Of a DNA stretch of 64,000 nucleotides, positions 40,830-53,270 are shown piece after piece. This DNA comes from Babylonia areolata. Taxonomy: Eukaryota; Mollusca; Gastropoda; Neogastropoda; Buccinidae. Position 1 is the first letter of the stretch. Each line of letters opens with the position of its first letter. Below the pieces are notes generated by a model. The model saw nothing but the letters and a program-made list of their open reading frames with translations, was not told the origin of the DNA and ran no database searches. The stretch covers positions 22,284,265 through 22,348,264 of the forward strand of contig NC_134882.1 of the NCBI RefSeq assembly GCF_041734735.1. Reading direction: 5' to 3'. A program made the translations under genes and the position numbers.

Positions 40830-42465
40830 AAACCCACCCGAGACCAGATTGTGGAATAGGTTTTGATTTTATTTGAATTAAGAGCTTTGGTGAGGCAGAA
40901 GTGAAAATATTTTCTGCATGCATGTAGATTGTGTTGGTGTTCATGCATTAAGCATTAGTATGTATGTGCTGAATGCATGTACAACATGTACTGTCTAATT
41001 TATCTAATTTCTTAAGTTATTGCGACTCTGAGTCCTGTCTCTGTCTCTGTCTCTGTCTCTCTCTCTGTCTCTGTCTCTCTCTCTCTGTTGCTATGTGTAG
41101 CCTGACTGCATGTGGTTGTTTTAACCTCCAGATGATTTTCAATTTTAGGCGCAATAAAATACGTCAGTCTTTCAAGCATGCGATACAGGTGGCACCACAG
41201 GGTGTTTTTTTTTTTTTTTGCACTCATGTGCGCATGCTGAAGCATGCACACGTGTGTATGCACGTACGACCCTGCCACACCACATGCTTGCATGTACACA
41301 TGGTCGATACAGGGCAAAGACACAAACTACAATTTTGTAGTTACTGCAGTGGTAAAGGCACTGATGGATAGAGCTTGTCTGCCCAAGCTGCACAGGCAGA
41401 TCAACAGAATTGCGTGATGTAATCGTCAAGGGGCATGTAATCAGAAATATCCAGAATCCAAGACTGTGTGCCAAAGGGGAAAGTGAAACATCAGTGTTGT
41501 CTCCAGGCACAGAATGACTTGAAACAGTCGGTAAAGGATGTGTGTTGGAGTGGGTGAGAAGGAACTCAGTTTTATCATTGTTCACTTCTTTTCTTTCTCT
41601 TTTTTACCTCAGTTGTATGCAGGTCATGGAGTTTTTCTGTTTTGTCTTTTTTGTTTTGTTTGCTTGCTTGGTGCCTTTACATGCCTTCTTCACTGATGAT
41701 TGTTCTTCCTGATTCATATTACAATGAACTTTTCTGTGTCTGTTGTTATGTCCGAGTTTTTAAGTGACCTAGTCTACTGGCGAGCATGTTGTTCTTCTGG
41801 GAAAGACATCGCTATGATAAAGGGGATGAAAAAACATTTCTGTTAAAAGAAATTGCAGGTTTTTTGTTTTGAAGTCTATAACTGAAGGTTTGTTTTACTG
41901 AATGTCCTTAGCAGTCTGAACATGAATCAATGATTCTCTGCGGGGTTTTTTTACCAGACGGTTTCTGTGGTGTCATTGTTGGAATGATAACAGCATGTTG
42001 ACAAACATGTAATTGTGTGTGTGTGTGTTTGTGTGTGTGTGTGCATGTGTGCATGCAGATATGTTTGATCATTTGTATACCTTTTAGGCAAATGCAGACT
42101 TTCACATTACTGTATATTTTAACTCTTTAGGTTCTTATCTCACAAGTTGTTTTACATAAAATGATTATATGTGTGTTGGTTTTTGTTATGTATACTCATG
42201 CAGAGAGGTTTTTTTTTTTTAATGTTTTGTGTTTGTGAAGAGTTATAACTTAGGGGTTAACATCAAGTGTTTTGATTCAACTGCTTGTATTCATCGACTA
42301 TCCTTTCGACTAGGACAAATTATAAAGATTGATGTCAAACCAACTTTTCCTTCTTACATTAGAGGGGAAATGTGAGAAAAAAATATATGTAACGTACGAT
42401 ACAATGACTTTTTGTGTCTATCTTTTCAACAAGAAATGGAGCGAAGAAAATCAAAAAGAAAAGAA
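40830..42465. other. Downstream flank, no gene recognised
   Basis: Contains a (TCTG)n/(TC)n run at 41036-41090, an A/T-rich segment and a (GT)n run at 42014-42055. No coding signal on either strand. Confidence 0.5.
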
Positions 42466-42469
42466 AAGA

Positions 42470-42770
42470 ATGAAAATTGTAGACATCGAGTGGTGGTCTG
42501 GTTGATAGTCATTCGGTTGAGACAAACTGATTGCCTCTGTGCAGCATGCACTTAACACATATAAAAGAACCCACGGCAACAAAGGGGTTGTCCCTGGCAT
42601 GATTTTATGAAAAACCCACTTTGATAGTAAATCAAATACACTTGCAGACAGCATAAATGAAATTTAAAAAATGATGGTATTGCACCGTGGTGACACAGTC
42701 TTCCTGGGGAGAGCAGCTCAAAGTTCGTACAGAGAAATCTGTCGTGACAAAAAAACAACAACTACGCAAC
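42470..42770 (+). mobile_element. tRNA-derived SINE, family S1 (inside duplication copy A)
   Basis: Middle CAGCATGCACTTAACACA, AAGAACCCACGGCAACAAAG, and terminal GGGGAGAGCAGC, AGAGAAATCTGTCGTGAC. The head is degenerate. Confidence 0.82.
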
Positions 42771-43058
42771 ACAATGAAAATACAATAAATTCGTCAGCTG
42801 AGAAGACAGGAGGTGTAACAAGACAGTTTAACTCTCCATCCAAACCGACATCCTGGACTTTTCTGGGGTGTGGCCAGAGAAACTCCCAGGGGGTAGTTTG
42901 AGATCAGGCCCAGAACACCTCTCCTCGTGATCTGAGCGAATGTCTCTTCTTATGTTTCTCTATTCCGTTGGGGAGAGAGTGTGTGCGCGCGCGTGTGTGT
43001 ATACGTTTATGCACATATGTGTGTGGTTTGTGTTTTTGAACATGTTTTACTTTTTGGG

Positions 43059-43214
43059 GCAGTAAAATCCTTTTTACAACACGCTCACATGTTTCACTCT
43101 ATGGCAGTAAAATCCTTTCTGCAACACGCTCACACGTTTCACTCTATGGGCAGTAAAATCCTTTTTGCAACACGCTCACACGTTTCACTCTATGGGCAGT
43201 AAAATCCTTTTTGA

Positions 43215-43261
<47 letters not shown>

Positions 43262-43262
43262 A
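43059..43262 (+). repeat. 46-bp tandem repeat (3.5 copies) and (CA)n
   Basis: GCAACACGCTCACACGTTTC and ACTCTATGGGCAGTAAAATC recur at 46-bp spacing. A single equivalent is present in copy B near 62103-62135. Confidence 0.88.
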
Positions 43263-43384
43263 CACTCGCTGACAAGAAAAAGACTTGTAGATAGTCTGAC
43301 TTACGACTTACGACAGACCTGAAAACAGATGGACAGAGACAAGGAGTTCAACATAGTGCTTTAAAACCCTGTCTTCCCTTCCAT

Positions 43385-43408
43385 GTAGTGTGTGTGTGTG
43401 TTTGTGCT

Positions 43409-43447
<39 letters not shown>

Positions 43448-43860
43448 TGGAAATGATGCAATGCAGTTCTTGTTTTGTTCCAGAAAAACTGTAGGAAGAA
43501 ATCAATTCCTATGAAAACAAAGACCTCCAGTCTGTTCCTATTGTTATCGTCTCATTAGTAATGCTTGCCCATTGACAATGCGCGTACAAACACAAACACG
43601 CATGCGCTCGCGCGTGCACCTACGCACACACAAACTACGCACACGTACACACTTACACGGGCACAAACAAACACACACACACACACACACGTATACGCAC
43701 ACACACGAAATACACATATATGCACACACGCACGCATATAAGACAGACAGACCGCCCCCCCCCTCCCCCGCGCACACACACACACACATGCACAAACAAT
43801 ACAGACAAGACACACACAAACACGCATGCATGAGCATCCACACGCACACGCACACGGACA
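43385..43860. repeat. CA/GT-rich microsatellite tract
   Basis: (GT)n and (CA)n at 43388-43445 and mixed CA/CGCA repeats at 43570-43860. No gene. Confidence 0.88.
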
Positions 43861-44102
43861 GACAAGAGACACTGATATGAACACACTGCTTTAAAACCCT
43901 GTTCCCCTTCCATGCAGTTGCAGTCCTGTCTGGTCTCACTGTGATGATCATACTACACTGCTGAGTTCTGTGGTAAAAAGAACATGAAATACTCCTTTCA
44001 AACGAGTTATAAGGGCTTTTTTTTTATTAAGAAAAAGAAAAATAGTGCTGTCTTCTGTATATTCTAAAATCTACGACACTACCTGTATTTTTTTTTTTTT
44101 TA

Positions 44103-44580
44103 ATTGATTGATATGGATACTTATATAGCGCCTATCCTCGGTCGGAGACCAAGCTCTAAGCGCTTTACAAACACGGGGTCATTTGCTCAACAGGCTGCCT
44201 ACCTGGGTAGATCCGCCTGACGACTGCCACTGAGTGCTCATCATTCGTTTCCTGTGTCATTCAATCAGATTTCAGGCACGCACACATACACACTCAGACA
44301 GACATGCAACATTTTACGTGTATGACCGGGTTTTGTTGTTGTTGTTTTTATTAACCCTGCCATGTAGGCAACCATACTACGTTTTCGGGGTTGTGCATGC
44401 TGGGTATGTTCTTGTCTCAATAACCTACCGAACGCTGATATGGATTACAGGATCTTTAACGTACGTATTTGATCTTCTGCGTGCGTATGCACACAAAGTG
44501 AGTTCAGGTACAAGCAGGTGTGCACATATATTGACCTGGAAGATCGGAAAAATCTCCACCCTTTACCCACCATAAAAATG
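44103..44580 (-). mobile_element. SINE family S3
   Basis: Plus-strand landmarks: GGATACTTATATAGCGCCTA, TCGGTCGGAGACCAAGCTCT, AAGCGCTTTACAAACACGGG, CATGCTGGGTATGTTCTTGT, GGATCTTTAACGTACGTATT, AATCTCCACCCTTTACCCAC. It lies inside duplication copy A; no matching block is seen in copy B, so it probably inserted after duplication. Confidence 0.83.
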
Positions 44581-44609
44581 TTGACTCTTTTTTTCCCAGT
44601 ATCGTTGAT

Positions 44610-44990
44610 TGATTATGCGAAGTCCAGAAAGTCCATGATTACACAGATTTCACAAAGTCCTTGTTTACACAGATTCTACGAAATCCATGATTACACAGAT
44701 TCTACCAAATCCATGATTACACAGATTCTACCAAATCCATGGTTACAAAATCCATGGTTACACAGATTCTACCAAATCCATGATTACACAGATTCTACGA
44801 AATCCATGACACAGATTCCATCATGTGCACGAGTACACATATTACATAATGTCCATGTTACACGTATTACATAATGTCCATGGTACACAGATTCCATAAA
44901 ATCCATGATTACACAGATTCTATAAAATCGATGATCACACAGATTCCATAAAATCCATGATTACACAGATTCTGTGAAGTCCAACAAATG
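44610..44990 (+). repeat. 26-bp minisatellite
   Basis: Unit TCCATGATTACACAGATTCT plus ACSAAA, about 14 degenerate copies. The counterpart in copy B (63120-63380) has related but fewer regular units. Confidence 0.88.
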
Positions 44991-45059
44991 TCCGAAGATC
45001 TGAGTTGCTGAGAAGAGACCTGTCCATGTTGTCAATAGTTTATGAATTTAAAAAAAGTT

Positions 45060-45350
45060 AAATGTCCCTTAGCCTTTTAGGGCCATCGATGGGGAGAGTG
45101 AGTTCATATCTACTCTGTCAAGGGCTTGGAATAGGAAGGCGGGGCCTAGTTCTCTCCTTCCGCCGTTTTGATCTTCCCCTCCTGAAGCCAGGCACACCTG
45201 CTGGAGTGAAGAGATTCGGAGTAAAGAGCCTTTGTCAAGGACGCAACACCAGGGCGAAACAGGGTCTCCAATCCTGATCACTGGTGAACACTGCATCAGA
45301 AGTCCAAAGCCTGAACGATTCTGCCACGCTGACACATGTTTACGAACACT
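45060..45350 (-). mobile_element. SINE family S4 (copy A)
   Basis: Plus-strand GGAAGGCGGGGCCTAGTTCT, ACACCAGGGCGAAACAGGGT, then the B-box-like GGGTCTCCAATCCTG and tRNA-like head. Orthologous to 63535-63800. Confidence 0.72.
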
Positions 45351-45689
45351 GAACAATGAAAAAGTGCTGTTCCCTTTGACTGAAACACAATATCAAGCCA
45401 CTGTTACTCAGCACTTTTCATCCCCCATGGAAGCACTTAGCAGGTGGCTTGAAGTAGAAAGTGTCACATGGACTTGCAAGCGCTCGATGTTTTGTGCCTT
45501 GGTCTCACCAAGAGCAGCAGGAGTTGTTCCTGTGCTCCTCTTGAAAGAAACAATGCATGAGCCGAAAGGCAAGAATCACAGGCCACCTGCACGCGATGAT
45601 AAACGGACCAATGATCAAAGTAACTCTTTTCCGTCTTTGCTGTTAAGTACATTCTGGTACATCGTGTGGTGTTACATAACTTCTTGTCA

Positions 45690-46035
45690 TTAATTTCTCT
45701 GTGTGAAATCCAGGCTGCTCTCCCCGGGGAGAGCAAGTCAGTAGCCGCAGCGCAGCACTATCCATGTCATTGTGCTGTCTACAAGAACATTTGTTTTACT
45801 GTCAGAATTTCGTCGGGGACAACCCTTTCGTTGCTGTCAGTGCCTTCTTTTACGTGCGCTGAGTGCATGCTGCACGCGGGACCTTGGTTTATCGTCACTT
45901 CCGAGTGACTAGCACCAGACTACCAATCAAGGAGCTGGAGGGATTGGAGGAAAAGGAGGGGGGAGATGGAGCGGGGAGAGGTATCCTGGTACATATTTTG
46001 GACTCGAACCCTTGGACATTCTCTTCTTGGTCTGG
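45690..46035 (-). mobile_element. tRNA-derived SINE, family S1
   Basis: Plus-strand landmarks: CTGTGTGAAATCCAGGCTGC, TCTCCCCGGGGAGAGCAAGT, TTTTACGTGCGCTGAGTGCA and, in the tRNA-like head, GGACTCGAACCCTTGGAC. The head runs directly into the 51-bp array. Confidence 0.82.
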
Positions 46036-47040
46036 CACATTACCACCACTCTGCTTGATCATTCTCTTCATGGTCTGGCGCATCACCACAATACCACCAC
46101 TCTGCTTGATCATTCTCTTCATGGTCTGGCGCATTACCACAATACCACCGCTCTAGTTGATCATTCTCTTCATGGTCTGGCGCATTACCACAATACCACC
46201 GCTCTAGTTGATCATTCTCTTCATGGTCTGGCGCATTACCACAATACCACCGCTCTAGTTGATCATTCTCTTCATGGTCTGGCGCATTACCACAATACCA
46301 CCTCTCTAGTTGATCATTCTCTTCATGGTCTGGCGCATTACCACAATACCACCTCTCTAGTTGATCATTCTCTTCATGGTCTGGCGCATTACCACAATAC
46401 CACCGCTCTAGTTGATCATTCTCTTCATGGTCTGGCGCATTACCACAATACCACCTCTCTAGTTGATCATTCTCTTCATGGTCTGGCGCATTACCACAAT
46501 ACCACCGCTCTAGTTGATCATTCTCTTCATGGTCTGGCGCATTACCACAATACCACCTCTCTAGTTGATCATTCTCTTCATGGTCTGGTGCATTACCACA
46601 ATACCACCGCTCTAGTTGATCATTCTCTTCATGGTCTGGCGCATCACCACAATACCACCTCTCTAGTTGATCATTCTCTTCATGGTCTGGTGCATTACCA
46701 CAGTACCACCACTCTAGTTGATCATTCTCTTCATGGTCTGGTGCATTACCACAATACCACCTCTCTACTCGATGATTCGTTCTCTTCATGGTCTGGTGCA
46801 TTACCACAATACCACCACTCTGCTTGATCATTCTCTTCATGGTCTGGCGCATTACCACAATACCACCGCTCTACTTGATCATTCTCTTCATGGTCTGGTG
46901 CATTACCACAATACCACCGCTCTAGTTGATCATTCTCTTCATGGTCTGGTGCATTACCACAATACCACCACTCTGCTTGATCATTCTCTTCATGGTCTGG
47001 CGCATTACCACAATACCACCGCTCTACTTGATTATTCTAG
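46022..47040 (+). repeat. 51-bp minisatellite derived from a SINE S1 head, about 20 copies
   Basis: The unit GATCATTCTCTTCATGGTCT, GGCGCATTACCACAATACCA, CCGCTCTAGTT starts within the tRNA-like head of the adjoining S1. 51 is a multiple of 3, so long frames stay open on both strands. Confidence 0.94.
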
Positions 47041-47044
47041 TAAG

Positions 47045-47735
47045 TCTCTCCACTCTCGTCCGACAAAAGACATACAAGAACACACATGGATAAACAACAA
47101 CACACACAAAAAACAAACAAACAAACAAAAAAACAACTGTGACAAAGATTTCGCATCTTCACTGTCAGCCTAAGCAGTCCACAAGGTTTCCCCCCAAAAA
47201 GGGTGAAGGCCCAGTTCCCTCACCTGGAAGTTCCATGCAAGTGGAGAGAACAAGTACGTTGCGATCCCAGTTGGTCAGATAATAATGATGATGATGGTGA
47301 TTATAATGAAGATTAAAAAAAAAATTAAAGCCTAATGGAAATAACAAGCAATTTTAAGTGTCTAATCCTATGGTTCTGAGCCCACTACCAACAATGAATA
47401 GTGTACAATATAATCATGATCGTTCGTTTATTTATTTATAGTCTGTTCATCTAAGATGATATAAGACTGAAAATAAATTATATTATTAGTAGTATTTGGA
47501 GAGAGTGAGAGAACAGAATGTGGAAAAGATGTACAACATGTAAAATGGAGAGGGTGAGTGTCAGTGACTAGAGGAAGAAAAAACATAATATTGGAAGGGT
47601 GTGTGTGAGAGGCCAGACGGGGAAGCGGGATTAGGACAAAAAAATTATCAATTATCAAATATTGTATACACTACTTCTGTAGATTATTATTTGAAACGAG
47701 GTTCATGTGGGGACCTACAATAAACAACCAACTGG
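47045..47735. other. Unassigned, AT-rich intergenic
   Basis: No open frame of note; small ATGATG tract near 47283-47300. Confidence 0.5.
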
Positions 47736-47740
47736 ACTAT

Positions 47741-48520
47741 TCACACATAACTAGCTAACTTTAATAAAGAACAGTTTGAAATATATAACTTTTTCCAAAA
47801 AAATGTTAACATTTGAAACTGGTAACACGTGTCCAAAATTTCTGGAGGCAAAAAAGGTTTTATTACTAAACAGCGGGTTAAAACGTGCTCTACCGTTAAA
47901 CGTCCCTTGCAAATGCATTCAATATTTTCACAATAATTTGTATATGGGGCATTTAGTAATAACCTAAATGCCATGCTCTTAACAGCCCTGCCAGTTATTT
48001 TAGCATTTAATAAGGCAGAAGTGTTAACTTCTAAAGACAGAAAGGAATTTTGCATATTTCTTTCAACAATATTACACATTTCAGATGATGATAAACGATG
48101 AGGAAGTTCAATTGCATTTAAAGCGTTTTCATCTCTAAGCTTTGCAAGATGATCTGCACGTTCATTAGAAAAAAAAAAGCCCACAGTGTGAGAGAATCCA
48201 GCACATTTCAATATTAGTTCCTCTCATTTGAATACAGTGAATCAAAAATCTTATTTCATAAATGATGTTATAATTAATGTTCGTACAACCTGATTTGATA
48301 GATGCAGAACTGATTTTGAATCGACACAAAATAAAACATTAATCAAGTTTAGGGGTAGATCAATTAGATATGCTAATGCCATAAGGACGGCAATTAATTC
48401 AGCTGTAAAAATTGAGAAGCCCTTTCCAATATGATATGACTTTTCAATTTTCAAAGCAGGAATTGCATATCCAGAACCAGCAAACCGATTTTCTAGAACC
48501 GATTTTTTTAAGTGGTGGGG
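47741..48520 (-). mobile_element. LINE 3' end with RNase H domain
   Basis: The minus strand encodes RFAGSGYAIPALKIEKSYHI, FSIFTAELIAVLMALAYLID, VLFCVDSKSVLHL (RNase H core), then SNERADHLAKLRDENALNAI and a Cys-rich end CENIECICKGRLTVEHVLTRC. It is split over two frames (break near 48230), and 5'-truncated. I/Jockey-like by domain order. Confidence 0.83.
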
Positions 48521-49930
48521 GTATGTTTCACTATAAACATGAGTTCATGAAAGAATCATCCATACTATTATGTCTACCATTCAACGAAAACACACTTTAA
48601 GTAGTTTCCAAGTTTGTGGTTAGTGTGCATGTGTCAGTTTCGCCAAGAAAACTGTTACCAAGACATTTTCTCGCTTACTGTCTACAAAATCTTCGTGGAA
48701 TTATAAACTGCATTTTGATGATTTCAATGTCGAAAAGAAAATGAAGCCACAGTCGAAAGTGTCGCATCCAACAAGCAGCTGGAAGTTAATATCGGAAACT
48801 CGGCGCTGGTAGTGCCATTACTGTTTCCATTCTACCACTGCCAAGGTATTGTACGAAAACCGCTGCCGGCAGTGGAGAAAGGGTTAACAGTTTCTATCTT
48901 TTGGTCCACTACTACTCCTACTGCCAAGGTAATATCCGAAACTCGGTATTGGCAGCAGAGAAGAGGTCAGCTAGTTGTCAAGCATCACATTTTATCATTT
49001 TTCTTAGTTCGCTATGCATTTTCACGCACACGGCAAATTTAACTGGACAGAGGGCATACTTGACGTGTGAGTGAATTTGGATGGATTTTCTTCCGACCAC
49101 CAATGGATAGCAACGAACACTCCCATCCTAAAACTGAGACGAAAAGGTTTCTGGGTTACGTCTAGGTAATGAGTTCGCTCCCGACTGTCTGGCAACAACT
49201 TGTGTTGCACCACTGGGTCACGTATCTGTTAGCCACTGTCCAAGCAGTCTGTCACCGCGTGCTAAATGGGACGTGCACCCTTCCCCCAATGCCCCACTAC
49301 AGACTCCACAACACAAACAAGCCCACATACAAACATATTTTTACAATGCATTTAATGTACGTACTTATGTATTTGTGTGAATGCACATTTCGAAGAACAG
49401 TAATGACAATCAAAATTAAAATAAAACAACAACAACAACAACATCAACAGAAGTAACTCTTATTTCCTTCAACAAAGTACTCAAAGGACACTGGTGGGTG
49501 TGGCCACACAGTCAATTATTAAATAAACACATCAGGTTTACTTGTGAGCACATCATCTCAACCCCACCAATATTAAACACAGGTAACCAATGTTAAACAC
49601 AGGTAAGTATCATTGCAGTCCAGCATTTTCTCTTTCACTCTCCACAAGTGAGCATCATGTATGTACGCGAGTGTGTGAGTGAAAGTATGTGAATATGAAG
49701 TTGAGCAAATTTTAATTATCATCAAACACAAAAAACAAAAAAAAAAAAACAAAAAAAAAACAAAAAAAAAACAACCAAACAACAACAACGAATAAATAAA
49801 AAAAATATAGGTTACTGAAGCACCAATGTCAAGAGCGAAATCTGACTAGGAGTCCTCAGGAAGAAAAAAACAATGAAAAATTGAAGCACTCAATAATTGT
49901 CTTTCCCTTTTGATCATTGAAATATAACTA
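48521..49930. other. Unassigned intergenic
   Basis: Around 48780-48960 a TATCGGAAACTCGG / TATCCGAAACTCGG motif with TACTGCCAAGG recurs. A-rich tract at 49735-49790. No gene. Confidence 0.5.
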
Positions 49931-51640
49931 TCAAACATGGAAAGGTGAAACCCTTGAAGACGCTGGCGGGCTGAAGTCGTGGCCCTCCGAACCGAATATC
50001 AGCAGAGACGCTGGCGGACACGTGGGTGGTACCAGGAGGCGGGAGGTCTAAAGCGACATGAACTGGCGACCGGTAGAAGATCCAACGCCGCTGTCAATCA
50101 CGACCTCCAAGGACACTCTCCCCGAGGTCAGTTAGACAATTCGTCATTACACAAACACGTCACACATTGACCAACTTTTAAGAAAAACGTCACACATACT
50201 TTGTATCACACAATATACTGTTACGAGCCATGGCACGGCTCTAACCCTACGACCAGCTACAAATAGAAACATGCACGATATAAAATAAAAAAAAATAATA
50301 ATAATTAAAAAAAACCTCGTGCACAAGCAACAGCAACACACCCGCCTCAAAATAAATCCCAGCAGTACAACTGCATCCGCCAACTTGGACTGCCGAGCGA
50401 AAAGGAAAAAGAGAACGATATGGATTCGATCCCCATGTGAACAAAAATAACTGACAAACCACGTACTGCAACCACCAGGTTGTCCGTGACACAGTCCTTG
50501 CTCAAGGGGGACCATACCATGGCAGCCGACAGGTCTGTTGTCTCGGGTGTAATCACGAACTGTTGAGGTGACACCACTAGCTGTCACTCGAAAATCTTTA
50601 TAGCCTTTAAACATACTTTCTTCTAGAATTATTACATTAACTACGGTTGGAGTTCCAGTAATGTCTCCCTTCTATCCCCTTTCCCATTTCTTTCTTATTG
50701 GCTTTTATGCCAATATTTACAAGTGGTAGTTGTTTGGTTTTCTTGAGATGCTTTCCTGATAAAATCAATGGTAAATATTTGTATCTATCTATTTATGACT
50801 TGGTGTTTTGATGATGGCTATTTTGGCGCTTAACAATTGAGAATATATTTTCTTCTAAACTGTATGTCCAGGGGGACGAGTGGATATCTAGCACTATCGT
50901 TAATTTCTAAAAGTTGTTTTGCATTATTATTCGTAATCCATATTCAGGGACCTATTGCTCAACGAAATCTGCTGTCTCGCCTATGGCCCAAATGAACAAT
51001 TGGTCTGGAGCTAATTTGTGATTCTTCTGTCCATCTGGAAGAATATGAGATTGAGTGAATAGGTGTGGTTCCCATTTTCTTATCATCTATTCATTGATAA
51101 TTATTAAAGTAAGCGGGAGATATGTATTATCTGTTAGTGGGTTAGGAAGGGAAAAGGTGAGGGAAGGTGTAGCCATTGTTTGTTCCTCGTATGAGTATGT
51201 GTGATAATTGTATTTTCGAATTGAAAAAAAAAAAAAATGTTTTCGTTCCCGAGTATACTGAGTTCTTTCTAGACACGAGTACGGCATTAGTGCCCCATCT
51301 GGTTTCTGCTTGACATCAGCTATTTCCGGTTCCAGAAGCAGGCTGTGACAAACGGACATTCAGATTTCAGCTGCAGTGTTGCATTTCGGATAGGGAGCTT
51401 GACAAGGCAGTCCTGGGGCAGACTGGAATCCTCGAGTTTCATGTCGGTCGTAAAATCAAGAAATCCTAGCACTTTTGCTTGGGCTCCCTGCGATTGGTCA
51501 CAGCCACAAGGAGGGCCATTTTAAGTTTTAACAATGTAACCGCAAAAGGCATAATCAACTGATTGGCAAAAGCGGTCCCAGACTGGTCCCAGATTGAATA
51601 TCTTATTATTGTTATTTTCGCCATGATTATAGTTGATACT
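49931..51640. other. Unassigned sequence upstream of the GPCR
   Basis: No recognisable exon. 50275-50320 is A-rich. A splice-acceptor-like TATTCCACAG at 51656-51665 just before the GPCR frame hints at a 5' non-coding exon upstream. Confidence 0.5.
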
Positions 51641-51702
51641 GTAATATGAAACATATATTCCACAGGTTAAAGGTAAGAAGGAACAATGCAGTAAGTCCAA
51701 AT

Positions 51703-52782
51703 ATGAAGAATGTCTCAGACTCGGATGATGATGTGGGATTTAAGGACAACACAACATCAGATGTAAGCCTGTGGGCTGAACATCAGGTCCTTGCAATGGT
51801 GTGGTACCCCTGCATAATTGTGCTGGGGAACTTTGGGAACGTGGCCACAGTGGTTGTTATGAGTCGTATCAAGGACCATAACTCATCGCAGTATGCCATC
51901 CTCATTGCCCTGGCCCTGTCTGATTTGGCCTTGCTCTACATTGGGATATCGCGACAACTGAGTCTCAACTATTTCCAGGTGGATTTCAGGCATTTGCATG
52001 CAGCAGTGTGCAAACTTCATAGATGGCTGTTGTATTCTGTCAACACTATATCTGCCTGGCTGGTGACGTGTGTGACGGTGCAGAGAACAATGGCGGTGCT
52101 GTGGCCTCACAAAATGAGAGTGATGTGCACTGTACGAAGAACGTGGATTGTCATAGCTGTTCTTGTCCTGTCTGCATTTGTGCCGAATTTTCATCTTGTG
52201 CTGGGGATGGGGATCACCACAGACCAGAAGTGTCTTACAGAAATACCTGTGTATCAACACTTTTTCTTGAACATCTTCCCGTGGGTGGACATGTGTGTGT
52301 CATCCTTTCTTCCTTCTGTCCTTCTGCTGGTCTGTGACGTCATCCTGTCTTTCACATTGTTCAAGGCTACTTCAGTCACCTCCATGGTTTCCGGAACAAT
52401 CTCCAGTGCCAACAACGCTCACGACAAGGATCGCCGCAGAAAAACCGCTTCCAGAACAACCGTCATGGTTCTGGCTTTGTCCTGTACGTTTTTTCTTCTG
52501 ACCATGCCTGTGTGTATCTTCATAGTCTGGTATTTCGGCGAGTATGACCTCATAGTGCGAAGTCCCTGGCTGTCTGCACGTGCTGAAGTGATAAGGACAG
52601 TGACCTATCTGTTGTGGTATACCAACAGCGCTATCAATTTTCTGCTCTACTGTTTGACTGGAGCCAAGTTCAGAAGAGAGTTTTTGAGCTTGGTTCACTG
52701 TGGAGCTGACAGTGGAGGGAAGACATCGGTGTGGTCATCGGGTGAAGGAAGAAGTACACAGCAGGTGTTCACATTCACCTGA
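51703..52782 (+). CDS. Class A (rhodopsin-like) seven-transmembrane receptor, probable peptide GPCR
   Basis: Single-exon receptor of 359 residues from the ATG at 51703 (MKNVSDSDDD); an in-frame ATG at 51646 would add 19 residues, but an acceptor-like CACAG between them favours the inner start. The extracellular N-terminus has NVS and NTT glycosylation sites. Seven hydrophobic spans are visible: TM1 with GNFGN, TM2 with LALSDLALL, TM3 ending TVQRTMAVLWP, TM4 with WIVIAVLVLSAFVP, TM5 with FLPSVLLLVCDVILSF, TM6 with FFLLTMPVCIFIVWYF and TM7 with NSAINFLLY. A TM3-ECL2 disulfide pair (Cys before KLHRW; QKCLTE) is present. Unusual points are QRT in place of DRY and NSAINFLLY in place of NPxxY. The layout resembles the large molluscan FMRFamide/TRH-receptor-like orphan families. 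Ligand unknown. Confidence 0.9.
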   Translation: MKNVSDSDDDVGFKDNTTSDVSLWAEHQVLAMVWYPCIIVLGNFGNVATVVVMSRIKDHNSSQYAILIALALSDLALLYIGISRQLSLNYFQVDFRHLHAAVCKLHRWLLYSVNTISAWLVTCVTVQRTMAVLWPHKMRVMCTVRRTWIVIAVLVLSAFVPNFHLVLGMGITTDQKCLTEIPVYQHFFLNIFPWVDMCVSSFLPSVLLLVCDVILSFTLFKATSVTSMVSGTISSANNAHDKDRRRKTASRTTVMVLALSCTFFLLTMPVCIFIVWYFGEYDLIVRSPWLSARAEVIRTVTYLLWYTNSAINFLLYCLTGAKFRREFLSLVHCGADSGGKTSVWSSGEGRSTQQVFTFT

Positions 52783-53038
52783 TGTTTGTTTGAGACCGTT
52801 ATCGCTGAAATGTTATCTCCTCTTTGACATGTTCGTCCAAAATATGAGACAAACATAAAGGACAGATAAGTCAAGTGATAATAATATCATAATGTCGAGC
52901 GTCATCCACTTCACATAGTCGTCTTTGCGAGTGTTGCTCAAAATTTCTTACCCCTTTCTGCAGGAGTCTTTCCTCTCTATCTAGATACTGCTGCAACATA
53001 CTTCGTAAAGTGCTTATATTACGACCCTGTCACATAGT

Positions 53039-53270
53039 TTAACTCTCTCCATACGAACGGCGAAAGAGACGACGTTAACAGCGTTTCACCCCAATTACCA
53101 TCATCAAAATATTGCAAGCGGAAGGCTCTTACACTGAAGAGGTGAATGTTGACAAAGACTACCACAATTCTGACGACGGAATCTAAAGGTTGGGTCATTG
53201 AGACACCCACTGGACATCCGAGGTGTCTGTGTAGAGGAGAAGAGAGGACTGGCCGTACGGAGTGAGTTAA
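53039..53270. mobile_element. TTAA-flanked MITE, family T2 (232 bp)
   Basis: Starts TTAACTCTCTCCATACG and ends (reverse strand) TTAACTCACTCCGTACG. Interior nearly identical to 55878-56109. TTAA on both sides suggests piggyBac-type mobilisation, although its termini differ from the CCCTTTCACC family. Confidence 0.87.

Larger units (their letters stand above)
42585..45550 (+). repeat. Segmental duplication copy A (partner 60838-64000)
   Basis: Colinear matched blocks include 42785-42960 with 61805-61985, 43485-43560 with 62290-62390, 43860-43990 with 62930-63090, 44590-45010 with 63115-63410 and 45060-45550 with 63535-64000. Microsatellite lengths between blocks differ. Confidence 0.88.

Noticed and set aside
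46012-46858. 270-codon frames on both strands with 17-residue repeats
   Set aside because: They are translations of a 51-bp minisatellite; sense and antisense frames are equally open.
50219-50600. Possible LTR start (TGTTACG-type) upstream of the GPCR
   Set aside because: No matching second copy, no primer-binding site or coding region recognised; not enough to call an element.
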